The notes beneath the pieces were generated by a model. The model did no database searches. It was not told the origin of the DNA and worked only from the letters and a program-made list of their open reading frames with translations. A stretch of DNA of 64,000 nucleotides from Acidipropionibacterium jensenii DSM 20535 (lineage in GTDB: Bacteria; Actinomycetota; Actinomycetes; Propionibacteriales; Propionibacteriaceae), in NCBI RefSeq assembly GCF_000425285.1, contig NZ_AUDD01000002.1, forward strand, positions 124,001-188,000. The letters are read 5' to 3'. This document shows, in pieces, positions 36,317 through 44,467 of this stretch (its first letter is position 1; every line of letters begins with the position of its first letter). The translations under genes were made by a program, and so were the position numbers.

Positions 36317-37492
36317 TCACCAGCGTTTTCGGGTCCCCCAGCTCCAGAGGGTGTGGCCGAGCATGCCGCGCCCCTCCAGCAGGGTCTCGCCGGTGTCGCG
36401 GACCAGTTCGTGGTGGACCGCGCCGTCCCCGACGGCCTCGACCAGGGTGTGGTCGTGGGAGACCAGTACCACCTGGCAGCGTTGGGCGCACTGCTCCACC
36501 AGTGCCGCCAGGGCGGGGATGACGGCGCTGTGCAGGCTGGTCTCGGGTTCGTTGAGGACCAGCAGGGCCGGCGGTCGGGGCGACAGCAGGGCGGCGGCCA
36601 GCATGATGAACCGCAGCATGCCGTCGGACAGTTCGGCGGCGCTGAGCGGGCGCAGCAGCCCCCGTTGGGTCACCGCCAGGTGCAGGTATCCGTCGGCCCC
36701 CTCCCCGACCTGGACCTCGGCCCCGTCCAGTGCCTCGGCGACGGCCCGGCAGAAGGGTCCGGCCCAGGCCGACTCGAGGATCGTCTGGACCGCTGCCGGC
36801 AGGTCGGCGCCGTCGTCGGCGAGCACCTCGGTGCGGGTCGCCACGCAGGGGGTGCGGGCGGGAGAGGCCGGGTCGGTCCGCAGGCCGTCGTAGAACCGCC
36901 AGGCCGACATCACCCGGCGCAGCCCGACCAGTTCCGGGGTGGCGGTGCGGTCGGCGAGTTCGTCGATGATGGACTCGCGCGGGCTCATCGGCGTCTCGAG
37001 GCTCTGCCACGATCTCCCCTCCCGGACGCGGACCCGCGACCAGCGACGGTCGACGAGGGTGCCGGCCGGCCTCAGCACGGGTGGCACGAAGACCTCCTCC
37101 CGCTTGATCTCGGGATCCCGGATGAACATCGTCGAGTTCGGGTCGGCCTGGGGCAGGCCGACATCGACCAGGTACCCGAGGTCCTCGGTGAGGACGCCGA
37201 GCATCAGGCTCACCGGCGCGGTGCGCGATCCGGTGCCCTGGATCTCGACCTCTCCGCGGCGCATCGCCGATGTGATCCTCTCCGGGCCCGCCCACAGCAC
37301 CTGGGAGAGCCCTCCCTCGGCGGCCAGGGAGCCGATCAGCCGGCCGTGGGCGATCCCGGCGAGCAGCCGAAGGGACCGGTAGAGGTTCGTCTTGCCGGCG
37401 CCATTGGCCCCGGTGACGATGGTGATCGGACCCAGCGGCAGCACCAGGTCGCGGATGCTGCGATAACCGTGCACGGCGATGAGACTGAGCAT
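36317..37492 (-). CDS. AAA-family ATPase, RecF/OLD-like
   Basis: 391-residue ABC-type ATPase. Walker A is GANGAGKTNLY near residue 30; signature-like LSAAELSDGMLRF (about 285); Walker B LLVLNEPETSLH (about 310); H-loop LVSHDHTLV (about 345). Without coiled-coil arm it resembles the stand-alone AAA_21 group. TAGGGT ends 6 nt before the ATG, with no ribosome site, so it is likely leaderless. Function unknown; such proteins act in DNA repair or as toxin or phage-defence modules. Confidence 0.83.
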   Translation of the reverse strand: MLSLIAVHGYRSIRDLVLPLGPITIVTGANGAGKTNLYRSLRLLAGIAHGRLIGSLAAEGGLSQVLWAGPERITSAMRRGEVEIQGTGSRTAPVSLMLGVLTEDLGYLVDVGLPQADPNSTMFIRDPEIKREEVFVPPVLRPAGTLVDRRWSRVRVREGRSWQSLETPMSPRESIIDELADRTATPELVGLRRVMSAWRFYDGLRTDPASPARTPCVATRTEVLADDGADLPAAVQTILESAWAGPFCRAVAEALDGAEVQVGEGADGYLHLAVTQRGLLRPLSAAELSDGMLRFIMLAAALLSPRPPALLVLNEPETSLHSAVIPALAALVEQCAQRCQVVLVSHDHTLVEAVGDGAVHHELVRDTGETLLEGRGMLGHTLWSWGTRKRW

Positions 37493-37594
37493 GGCTCGAC
37501 CCTAGGGAGGCTGACCGACAGTTTCCCGGAGTCTGCTCGCAGCCGGCTCAGAACTGTCTGAGAGCTGCCTCGACCCTGGCCCGCGCACCGGACG

Positions 37595-38002
37595 TCACCG
37601 CGGTGGCTGTGGCTCCGACTGGGTCTGCGTCGGGCCGGCCCTGGCCGTCCGGGCCACCGAGCTGGGGGCGCCCGCCACTGTCAGTCTCGGCCTGGCCTCC
37701 ACCGCCACCCTGACCTGCACCACGAAGTCGACCGCCGTGGCATCGAGCGAGCACTCGACGCTGATGGCCCCGTTCGCCGTCGCGGTGGCGCGGGCCACCG
37801 CACAGCCATCGCCTCCTCCTGTCTGCGCCCGAGCGCCGGCCAGTGCCGCCAGGTCGGCGAGGTCGGCGGCCCGGTGGGCGCTGGTCGTCCAGCCGACCAG
37901 GCAGAGCATCATCCAGGTCACCGCGACGAGCACCACTCCCATCGCCGCGACCAGGACGGTGCCCGATCCCCGCTCGTGCCTCGCGTCCATCCGAGCGGTC
38001 AT
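37595..38002 (-). CDS. TadE/G-like pseudopilin (Rv3654c-type)
   Basis: 135-residue protein with a basic start, the junction RGSGTVLVAAMG then a span at about 14-34 (VLVAAMGVVLVAVTWMMLCLVG) and an Ala-rich helix (ADLADLAALAGARAQ) typical of TadG-like minor components of Flp pili. A C-terminal outer domain with Cys pairs follows. ATG 38002 overlaps the upstream TadE stop (ATGA). It is the last gene of the Tad operon. Confidence 0.82.
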   Translation of the reverse strand: MTARMDARHERGSGTVLVAAMGVVLVAVTWMMLCLVGWTTSAHRAADLADLAALAGARAQTGGGDGCAVARATATANGAISVECSLDATAVDFVVQVRVAVEARPRLTVAGAPSSVARTARAGPTQTQSEPQPPR

Positions 38003-38436
38003 CTCTGAACTCCCGGTTCGTAGGGGGTGGTGACCCGTCCGACCAGCGTCACCGGGCCGACGGAGCCCAGCGATCTCCTCACGGTGACGGTGATCGTCAC
38101 CCAGCCCTCGGAGTCTCGGGTCGCGACGGTGGCTCCCTGTGGCACCCGGTCCCGGGCCCGTTGGGCCGCGGCGGAGTCCCCTCGCGCCAGTTGCCGGGCG
38201 ATCTCGGCGGCACTGGAGCGACAGGTGTTGTAGGTCCCGACCAGCCCGACGGTCCAGGCGGCCAGACTCAGCAGCACCGCAGCGGCCAGGATCGAGACGG
38301 CCAGCTCCGCGGTGACCATGCCGCGGTGGCGGGTCCCCCTGCCGCGGCATCTGGTGGTCGCGCACCGGTTCTCCCACCCGTCGGGACGGGGACTGCTCCC
38401 CGTCCCGACGGGACGCGCTGGGCTGTGACCGGTCAC
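37999..38436 (-). CDS. TadE-like pseudopilin
   Basis: 145-residue minor pilin. After a basic leader comes RGMVTAELAVSILAAAVLL, the TadE motif with the conserved Glu five residues into the mature helix; a soluble domain with beta strands follows (TITVTVRR). The start GTG 38436 overlaps the pilin stop as GTGA, and gives the basic leader needed for processing. A perfect 16-bp hairpin (38377-38412) lies in codons about 9-20 of this frame. A shorter start at ATG 38319 would lose the leader. Confidence 0.8.
   Translation of the reverse strand: MTGHSPARPVGTGSSPRPDGWENRCATTRCRGRGTRHRGMVTAELAVSILAAAVLLSLAAWTVGLVGTYNTCRSSAAEIARQLARGDSAAAQRARDRVPQGATVATRDSEGWVTITVTVRRSLGSVGPVTLVGRVTTPYEPGVQR
38377..38412 (-). 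promoter_or_regulatory. Perfect 16-bp hairpin at the pilin-TadE boundary
   Basis: Arms 38377-38392 and 38397-38412 (CCCGTCGGGACGGGGA and complement) around a 4-nt loop. It lies some 20 nt past the pilin stop and inside the TadE N-terminal codons. Likely to pause or terminate part of the transcripts so that pilin exceeds TadE. Confidence 0.7.
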
Positions 38437-38699
38437 TTGATCTGGGCACCGACCTTGCCGAGCAGGTCGAGGACGATCCTCAGCAGGCCGCTGAAGAACG
38501 GCTGGCCCGTGACGATCTTGAGCAGCACCAGCGCGATGGCGACGGCGGCCAGGATGCCGACCGCGTACTCGGCGGTGGCCATCCCCCGCTGGAGGGTGCG
38601 TCCGGTGCGGTCGGCGGCCCGGGTGAGTCGACCTCGTCGGCCCCGCCGGGAGTGATCCAGGGGGTGCTCGCCGTTGATGATGGTGAGTCCGGTGTCCAT
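38433..38699 (-). CDS. DUF4244 Flp-type pilin
   Basis: 88-residue pilin of the actinobacterial DUF4244 family, the likely major subunit of the Tad pilus. A long basic leader (about 1-38) precedes RGMATAEYAVGILAAVAIALVLLKI, where the conserved Glu plus Tyr mark the prepilin helix, and a short tail. ATG 38699 follows AAAGGA. It is preceded by its own leader region with a small hairpin (38717-38735), so it may have a separate promoter from the tadZABC block. Confidence 0.87.
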   Translation of the reverse strand: MDTGLTIINGEHPLDHSRRGRRGRLTRAADRTGRTLQRGMATAEYAVGILAAVAIALVLLKIVTGQPFFSGLLRIVLDLLGKVGAQIK

Positions 38700-39036
38700 C
38701 GTGGTTCCTTTCGTCTGGTTCGGAGTGTCCGAACCGGTGTGGATGACTTCCACTGCCACTTATTGCGGTCGAACCGTCGATCTGACGCTCGGCACCCACA
38801 TCTGTGGATACGAATCCAGGGCCCCTGAACCCTGTGGACAACTCCGCTGATCCCGGACTCATCCCCGAGTCCGGCGCCGTGCCGGTCCCGTCGCGGACAA
38901 CACCGTCGACCGAGCCCGGACGGCCGAGCCCTGACCACTGAGCCCTGGCGCTGCGCTCACCTCTCGGGGAGCGCGCGGACCAGCGACGGAGTGCCGATCC
39001 GGCACACCGTCGCTGTCTCTCTGGCGGGACCAGTCC
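38700..39036 (-). promoter_or_regulatory. 337-bp gap between tadC and the pilin gene
   Basis: No gene seen. It holds a possible tadC terminator hairpin CCGGACTC/GAGTCCGG (38853-38860, 38867-38874), a DnaA-box-like TGTGGACAA (38833-38841), and a hairpin GGTTCGGA/TCCGAACC (38717-38735) in the pilin leader. An independent pilin promoter is probable. Confidence 0.45.
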
Positions 39037-39825
39037 TCACAGCACCTTGAACAGGGTGCCGGCGATGATCGGAACCACGCCGAGCAGGATGAAGGCCGGA
39101 AGATGGCAGCAGACCAGCGGCACGATGGCGTTGACCCCGACCTTCCGGGCCCGCTTCTCCGCCGCCTCGGCCGCCGCGGTGCGCATCTCCTGGGCGTGGG
39201 CCACCAGCAGGGATGCGACCCCCTCTCCCGAGGTGACGGCTCGCGCCACGTCGCGCCCGACCTCCGCCCATCCGGGGGTGGCCGCCAGCGTCCGCCACGC
39301 CTGGTCGTCGGGCACCCCCGCCGAGATCCGCGAGTGCAGCCCGCGCAGGTCCTGGGTGCACGGGTCGTCGCCGAACTCGATGACTCTCTCGACCGCGGTG
39401 CGAAGGGGCGCTCCGACCTCCAGGGAGCCGGCCAGCAGCATGAGGACGTCCGGCATCATCACGGTCCGGGCCTGTCTCTCCCGTCTGGCCGCGGTGGACT
39501 CCAGACGGCCGGCCGCCAGGCTCACCAGGGCCCCGGCGAGCGCACCGACAAGCAGCGATGACCAGCCGGTCCGGGGAACCGCGAGGGTGGCGGCCAGACC
39601 CGCCGAGACGCCGAGCAGCACCCGGGTTCGCACCGGTGCGGCCCCGGGCACGGCTCGGGCCCACGGCGGCAGCGGCGGCATCGTGACCGGGTGGATCCGG
39701 GAGACCGGGGAGGGCGGTACGACCAGCAGGCCGACCACTGCCGCCAGGACCGCCGCGAGCACCGCTGCGAACCCCCGGTCGGTGAGCACGGTCGCGTCCA
39801 GCCCGGGGATGATCAGCCCGTTCAT
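39037..39825 (-). CDS. tadC: TadC-like pilus assembly membrane protein
   Basis: 262-residue type II secretion F-domain protein forming half of the inner-membrane platform of the Tad machine. Spans at about 18-38, 66-83, 90-108 and the last 25 residues frame a cytoplasmic region with EVGAPLRTAVERV, the T2SSF pattern. ATG 39825 overlaps the tadB stop (ATGA). Shorter than proteobacterial TadC, as usual in actinobacteria. Confidence 0.85.
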   Translation of the reverse strand: MNGLIIPGLDATVLTDRGFAAVLAAVLAAVVGLLVVPPSPVSRIHPVTMPPLPPWARAVPGAAPVRTRVLLGVSAGLAATLAVPRTGWSSLLVGALAGALVSLAAGRLESTAARRERQARTVMMPDVLMLLAGSLEVGAPLRTAVERVIEFGDDPCTQDLRGLHSRISAGVPDDQAWRTLAATPGWAEVGRDVARAVTSGEGVASLLVAHAQEMRTAAAEAAEKRARKVGVNAIVPLVCCHLPAFILLGVVPIIAGTLFKVL

Positions 39826-40619
39826 GGCAGCATCTCCCGGTGGACCCGGTTGGCCAACGCCTCGCTCCACAGCACCCCGCCGCACGACAGCGCCACGGCC
39901 GCCAGCACGCAGAGCGGACCCGCAGAGCTGGAGGTGAGGAAGGCCACCGGTTCGGCGCCGACCATCTGCGCCATTCCCAGGCCGGCCAGCGGGAGCAGTC
40001 CCATCAGCCTGCCGCTGGCCCGCGGTCCGGCCAGTTCGGAGTCCAGGGTGGCCTCCAGCCGGGTGCGCCGGCTCATCGCCTCGGCCACCGCCGTGGTGGC
40101 CCCGGCCAGCGGCGCTCCGGTGAGATCGGCCATCCGCCAGGCCCGTGCCAGCCCGGCCAGGGACTCCTGACCGGGGGTGCGCGCGGCTCTCAGCAGCGCC
40201 TCCGGAACATCGGCCCCCACCTCCTGGGCGCGTCGGGCCGGGGCCAGCACCTCCAGCTCGTCGGCGATCGAGGCCAGTGCCAGGGACGGCACCTCACCGA
40301 TCGACAGCCGACCGGCCAGTGCGCGGGCCGCCTCGGTGACCTGTCGGGAGCGCCGTTGGCGCCGGCTGCGGTCCAGCTGGTCGTGCGCCAGCTTCCACAC
40401 CGTCGCGGCAATCATCGCCACCGAGGCCGCCCAGATGACACCGGCCCGCCCCCACACCAGGACGACGCCCACCACCGCGAGCAGCAGTCCACCCACCAGG
40501 TACCGGCCCGGACCCCGACCCGCCGCCCGCCGATCGGTCACGATCACCCGTCGCCTGGGTCCCAGGAACAGCCAGACGCCGGCGAAGGCGAGCGCGGCGG
40601 CCAGCCACGGCCCGGTCAC
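39822..40619 (-). CDS. tadB: TadB-like pilus assembly membrane protein
   Basis: 265-residue partner of TadC. Two N-terminal spans, a cytoplasmic T2SSF helical domain (about 90-205 with EALAxR-like and TDLTGAPLAGA motif), and two C-terminal spans (LLPLAGLGMAQM, VLAAVALSCGGVL). The GTG at 40619 overlaps the tadA stop (GTGA); the frame continues upstream but is not a real start. Confidence 0.85.
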   Translation of the reverse strand: MTGPWLAAALAFAGVWLFLGPRRRVIVTDRRAAGRGPGRYLVGGLLLAVVGVVLVWGRAGVIWAASVAMIAATVWKLAHDQLDRSRRQRRSRQVTEAARALAGRLSIGEVPSLALASIADELEVLAPARRAQEVGADVPEALLRAARTPGQESLAGLARAWRMADLTGAPLAGATTAVAEAMSRRTRLEATLDSELAGPRASGRLMGLLPLAGLGMAQMVGAEPVAFLTSSSAGPLCVLAAVALSCGGVLWSEALANRVHREMLP

Positions 40620-41884
40620 GGCGACCTCCAAGAGCCGGGAAGGACACCGTCCACCAGGTCCTGGCCGACCAGGTCGGCGAGCCGGTCGACCCCCGATCCG
40701 GGGCGGCCGCACCCGGCGTCGTCCCAGCAGACCGCCGTCTCGACCCTCACGCCGTCCTCACCCCGGGTGAACACCCCGATCTGGCTGACCCGACGTCCGG
40801 AGGGACCGCGGGTGAGGTGAATCACCAGGGACAGCGCGGCATGGATCTGCGCCTGGGCGGCGTCTCGCGGCAGGCCTCCCAGGGCGGCGAGCGCCTCCAG
40901 CCGGGCGGGCACCTCCTCGACGCCGTTGGCGTGGACAGTGCCGCAGCCGCCCTCGTGACCGGTGTTGAGGGCCATCAGCATGTCGCGCAGTTCGGCGCCG
41001 CGCACCTCTCCCAGCACCACCCGGTCCGGGCGCATCCGCAGCGACTGACGAACCAGATCGGTGAGGGTGATTTCGCCACGGCCCTCCGCATTGGCGACCC
41101 GCGCCTCCAGGCCGATCCAGTGCGGATGGTCCAGCGCCAGCTCGCGGGAGTCCTCGACCACCAGCAGCCGCTCCCCGCCCGGCAGGGCGGACAGCATCGA
41201 GGACAGCAGGGTCGTCTTGCCGGTACCGGTTCCCCCGGTCACCAGAAAGGCCAGACGCCGCGACAGGATCTCCCTCAGCACCTCCAGGCAGCCGGGGGCC
41301 AGACCACCGCCGTCGCGCCAGTCGGTCAGGCTCAGTCTCCTTCTGGAGGGGACCCGCAGGCTGATGCAGGTGCCGGGTTCGGCGAGCACATCGAGCACCG
41401 CGTGCACCCGCGTGCCGTCGGCCAGCCGGGCGTCCACCCACGGGCTGCCGTCGTCCAGGCGCCGTCCGACCCGGGCCGCCAGACGTACGGCCAGGGCGCG
41501 GACCTCCGCCGCGCCGGTGAACCCGACCTCCACCTTCTCCAGTCCGACGCCGCGGTCGATGTAGACCTCCTCAGGGCCGTTGACCAGGACGTCGGTGACC
41601 CCCTCGATCGCCAGCAGCGGCTCCAACCGGCCCGCCCCGGTGCTGGTGCGGCGCAACTCCTCGACGGTCGCCAGGACCAGGGAGTCGGAGGCCACCTGCC
41701 CCAGCCCGACCAGCGCCTCGGCGACGTCGATCGGCGTCCAGGGGTGTCCCAGGGCAGCCACCCTGGACCTCACCTGTTCGACCACCTCGGGGACCGCCGG
41801 CTCCGGCACCGCCGAGCCCCTCCCGGGCGCCTGCCACCATCCGCGCCGGGGCCGCTCCTCTGCGAACACCCCCGGCTCAGCCAT
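40616..41884 (-). CDS. tadA: TadA/CpaF-type secretion ATPase
   Basis: 422-residue hexameric ATPase that powers Flp pilus assembly. Walker A is VTGGTGTGKTTLL with K223; Asp box, Walker B VVLGEVRGAELRD (about 285), and His box GCGTVHANG. N-terminal domain carries the DVLVNGPEEVYID segment typical of CpaF. ATG 41884 overlaps the tadZ stop by 8 nt. Strong call. Confidence 0.94.
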   Translation of the reverse strand: MAEPGVFAEERPRRGWWQAPGRGSAVPEPAVPEVVEQVRSRVAALGHPWTPIDVAEALVGLGQVASDSLVLATVEELRRTSTGAGRLEPLLAIEGVTDVLVNGPEEVYIDRGVGLEKVEVGFTGAAEVRALAVRLAARVGRRLDDGSPWVDARLADGTRVHAVLDVLAEPGTCISLRVPSRRRLSLTDWRDGGGLAPGCLEVLREILSRRLAFLVTGGTGTGKTTLLSSMLSALPGGERLLVVEDSRELALDHPHWIGLEARVANAEGRGEITLTDLVRQSLRMRPDRVVLGEVRGAELRDMLMALNTGHEGGCGTVHANGVEEVPARLEALAALGGLPRDAAQAQIHAALSLVIHLTRGPSGRRVSQIGVFTRGEDGVRVETAVCWDDAGCGRPGSGVDRLADLVGQDLVDGVLPGSWRSP

Positions 41885-42881
41885 GACGCACCGCCATCAC
41901 CAGGTCGCGACAGCTGCGCCGCCACCGCCTCCCGGCCAGCACCCAGGGGGCCTCCCCCTCGATCTGGGCCCGGGGCAGCCGCCGGTCGTGCGGCACCGAG
42001 AAGGCCGGCTCGCCTCCCAGCAGGGCGCCGATGTCGGCGGTGCTCATCCCCCGACCGGGACCGCGCCTCACCACCGTGTCATCGGGTGAGATCCTCCTGG
42101 CCCGGCCGGCCATCACCGAGCGAAGATCGGCGCCGACCACCTCGAGTCGGGTGTCGATTCCCAGACCGGTGAGGTGCGACTCGTCGAGGCGGCCCCGGTC
42201 GATCACCACCAGATCGTGTTCCGCGGCCAGCGACTGCACCACCGCGGCCCGCGCCACCTGTGGCACGCCCACCGACTCACGACCCACCGACACCACGGCG
42301 ACCCCGTCGACGACCGGCAGGTGGGGGGTCAGGTCGGAGACCGAACCGCGCGCCGAGGCCAGCTCCGGCCACCTCCAACCGGCCTCCCGCTCGGCCCCGA
42401 GCAGCAGGTCGGCGCCGCCGCCCCCGGGATCCAGCTCCACCAGGGCCGCGCGCAACCCCTGGCCCGCCGCCTCCCGTGCCAGGCCGGCCGCCAGGGTGCT
42501 GGCGCCCAGCCCCCCGCTGGTCTGGTCGATGAGCAGGACGACGCCGGTTCCCGCCTCCCGCAAACCCTCCCGCAGCAGCTCGACCAGGACCGCGGTGCCG
42601 GTGGGCACCACGATGACGCTGGCCCCCAGCACCGCCGACCAGCGCGCCGTCTCGGCGGCGTCGTCCCCGATCAGGTGGACGTCGCCGCCGCGCCGTGGCA
42701 GCTGCCACGCCACCACCGCCGATGCCCGGTCCCGGCCGATGAGCACCGGCCCCTCGACCCCCCACACCGCCATCGCCCCGCCTCGGTCGGCAACCGCATC
42801 GATCCCGACGCCGACACTGGCGGCGACCGAACCGACGAGCTCGATGAGTGCCTGGTCGGCGCTGATGAGCGGGACCGTCAC
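41877..42881 (-). CDS. TadZ/CpaE-like localisation ATPase (septum site-determining SSD type)
   Basis: 334 residues: an atypical receiver-like N-terminal half (PLISADQALIELVGS, through about 120) and a MinD/ParA-like domain with deviant P-loop SGGLGASTLAAGLAR (no Walker lysine) and LVELDPGGGGADLLLG. It probably places the Tad machine, as does M. tuberculosis Rv3660c. GTG 42881 begins directly at the first strand; a GTG at 43001 could add 40 residues. First gene of the tad run. Confidence 0.85.
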   Translation of the reverse strand: MTVPLISADQALIELVGSVAASVGVGIDAVADRGGAMAVWGVEGPVLIGRDRASAVVAWQLPRRGGDVHLIGDDAAETARWSAVLGASVIVVPTGTAVLVELLREGLREAGTGVVLLIDQTSGGLGASTLAAGLAREAAGQGLRAALVELDPGGGGADLLLGAEREAGWRWPELASARGSVSDLTPHLPVVDGVAVVSVGRESVGVPQVARAAVVQSLAAEHDLVVIDRGRLDESHLTGLGIDTRLEVVGADLRSVMAGRARRISPDDTVVRRGPGRGMSTADIGALLGGEPAFSVPHDRRLPRAQIEGEAPWVLAGRRWRRSCRDLVMAVRHG

Positions 42882-43091
42882 GCGGGCCCGCCTGCCGTGC
42901 CCGGAGCTCCGGTCTGCGCCGGGCACCTCTTCCGCCGGCGCGTTCTGGGCCCGGGTGTTCTGGTTCTGCGAGCCGGGGCTCGCTGCTCGACGTCTCGTCA
43001 CACTGAACGTGTAGCGGCCGGACCCTCGATCTGCCGCTGCCGAGACGATCTGTGGAGAACTCTCCAGGCACCCGGCCGTCCGCCGCGCAGC

Positions 43092-43100
43092 TGTGGACAA
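43092..43100 (-). other. DnaA-box-like nonamer
   Basis: TGTGGACAA is the reverse complement of TTGTCCACA, the actinobacterial DnaA box; a second copy is at 38833-38841. They flank the tad genes. Chance occurrence is possible. Confidence 0.3.
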
Positions 43101-43120
43101 CCCGGCTCGCGCAGCCCTCC

Positions 43121-43126
43121 TAGAAT
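43121..43126 (+). promoter_or_regulatory. -10 TAGAAT, probable leaderless start
   Basis: TAGAAT ends 7 nt before ATG 43134, with no Shine-Dalgarno. The start codon would be the transcript start. Confidence 0.65.
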
Positions 43127-43133
43127 GTCGCCC

Positions 43134-43892
43134 ATGCGATCCTCCTCCGCCCCCGAGTTCCCCCCGCGGGCTCTCGACTGGCTCAGCGGCGGACGCACCG
43201 GGCCGGGCGACCGCGTCCTCACCCTGGACTGCACGCCCTCCTTCTGCCGGATGCTGGCCAGGCGAGGTGTCGAACTGTTCGCGGTGCACCGCGACCCGGG
43301 AGTCGCCGCCGTCTGCCACCAGATCCCCGGCGCCACCGGGATCTGCGCCGTCGCCGAGTCCCTCCCCCTCGACCCGTGCTCCTTCGACACCGTGCTGGTG
43401 CACCAGTCCTTCCACCGGCTGGCCCCCGGACTGGTCCTCTCCGAGATCGCCCGGGTCCTGCGACCGAGCCACTGCATCGGCGTCTCCTGGATGACCCGCG
43501 ACGACTCGGTGCCGTGGGTGCGTCGGCTCACCGCCCTGCTGCACACCGTCGATCCCTCGGCGATGAGCGGCGACTACGGCACCAGCACGGTCGAGGCCCT
43601 GCTGGCCAGCAAGTACTTCCCCACCTCCGAGCACAGTCGCCACCGCGTCTGGGTGCCCGTTCCCCGGCAGGGGCTGGTGGCGATGGCACAGGCCCTGCCG
43701 GCCGTGCAGCGACTGGACGAGGACGCCCGCAACGCCCTGCTCGAGGAGGTCGAACAGCTCCACCAGGACTCCGCCGGACCGGGCGGCCTGCTGCTGCCCT
43801 ACCAGCTGGAGTGCTGGCGGGCCTGGGTGAGTCATGACGAGTTGACCGCCTCGATCGAGGTGGACGACGCCGGCCTGCGGATTCGTCTCTGA
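43134..43892 (+). CDS. Methyltransferase-fold protein with degenerate SAM motif
   Basis: 252 residues. Fold is of the class I SAM methyltransferase (Methyltransf_11-like): strand VLTLDCTPSFC where the glycine-rich loop should be, then VELFAVHRDPGV, ICAVAESLPLDPCSFDTVLVHQSFH and VLRPSHCIGVSW. The motif I glycines are missing, so SAM binding may be lost or altered. Remaining 110 residues are helical. It is divergent from tadZ and followed by the DUF1469 gene. I cannot assign a role. Confidence 0.7.
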   Translation: MRSSSAPEFPPRALDWLSGGRTGPGDRVLTLDCTPSFCRMLARRGVELFAVHRDPGVAAVCHQIPGATGICAVAESLPLDPCSFDTVLVHQSFHRLAPGLVLSEIARVLRPSHCIGVSWMTRDDSVPWVRRLTALLHTVDPSAMSGDYGTSTVEALLASKYFPTSEHSRHRVWVPVPRQGLVAMAQALPAVQRLDEDARNALLEEVEQLHQDSAGPGGLLLPYQLECWRAWVSHDELTASIEVDDAGLRIRL

Positions 43893-43938
43893 GCACGCCA
43901 TTCCCGGGCCGCCGTGGGCAGCCGGGAGCGCGGTGGAA

Positions 43939-43944
43939 TAGGGT
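43939..43944 (+). promoter_or_regulatory. -10 element TAGGGT for the DUF1469 gene
   Basis: TAGGGT lies 34 nt before the ATG, giving a short leader that carries GGAGGA. Confidence 0.45.
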
Positions 43945-43978
43945 GATCCTCGACTACACCGCTGATTCGGAGGAATCC

Positions 43979-44449
43979 ATGGCAGACATGAGCCAGCTCG
44001 GCGACATCATCGCCACTCTCAAGAGCGACGGCCAGTCGCTGGTCAAGGACAACATCGCGTTGGCGAAGGCCGAGATCAAGCCTGCGGCGATTCACGCGGG
44101 TGTCGGGGGCGGCCTGTTCGGCGGTGCCGGGTACCTGGCCATCAATGCCGCCACCCTGTTCTTCCTGGCGGGCGGGTTCGCCCTGAGCCTGTGGGCGGAG
44201 CACCTGTGGGACTGGAGCCTGCTGCTCAGCCTGGTGGTCGGCTTCGGCGTGCTGGGCGTGATCCTGCTGGTCCTGGCGGGAATCCTCGCCCTGGTCGGCA
44301 AGTGGCAGGTCGGCAAGGTGGAGGCTCCCAAGGCGACGGTGGCCGAGGCGAAGCAGACGGTGCTCTCCCTGAAGTCCTCCTTCCAGCACGGCATGCGCAA
44401 GGCCGGCGTCTCCGCCAAGCAGGGTCAGTCCGACAAGCAGATCGGCTGA
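43979..44449 (+). CDS. DUF1469 (holin-like superfamily III) membrane protein
   Basis: 156 residues. Amphipathic N-terminal helix, two spans (about 42-66 with GGGLFGGAGYLAINAATLFFLAGG; about 80-108), and a charged C-terminal tail. Family Phage_holin_3_6 in name, but a common chromosomal membrane protein; no prophage genes nearby. ATG 43979 with GGAGGA upstream. Confidence 0.83.
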   Translation: MADMSQLGDIIATLKSDGQSLVKDNIALAKAEIKPAAIHAGVGGGLFGGAGYLAINAATLFFLAGGFALSLWAEHLWDWSLLLSLVVGFGVLGVILLVLAGILALVGKWQVGKVEAPKATVAEAKQTVLSLKSSFQHGMRKAGVSAKQGQSDKQIG

Positions 44450-44467
44450 CCGGCACCCCCCGACCGC

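Noticed and set aside
38700-43133. Replication origin because of DnaA-box-like nonamers
   Set aside because: Only two exact nonamers 4 kb apart and no dnaA, dnaN or AT-rich unwinding region.
43979-44449. Prophage holin
   Set aside because: The family name is misleading; no phage genes surround it and the membrane protein is a common chromosomal one.
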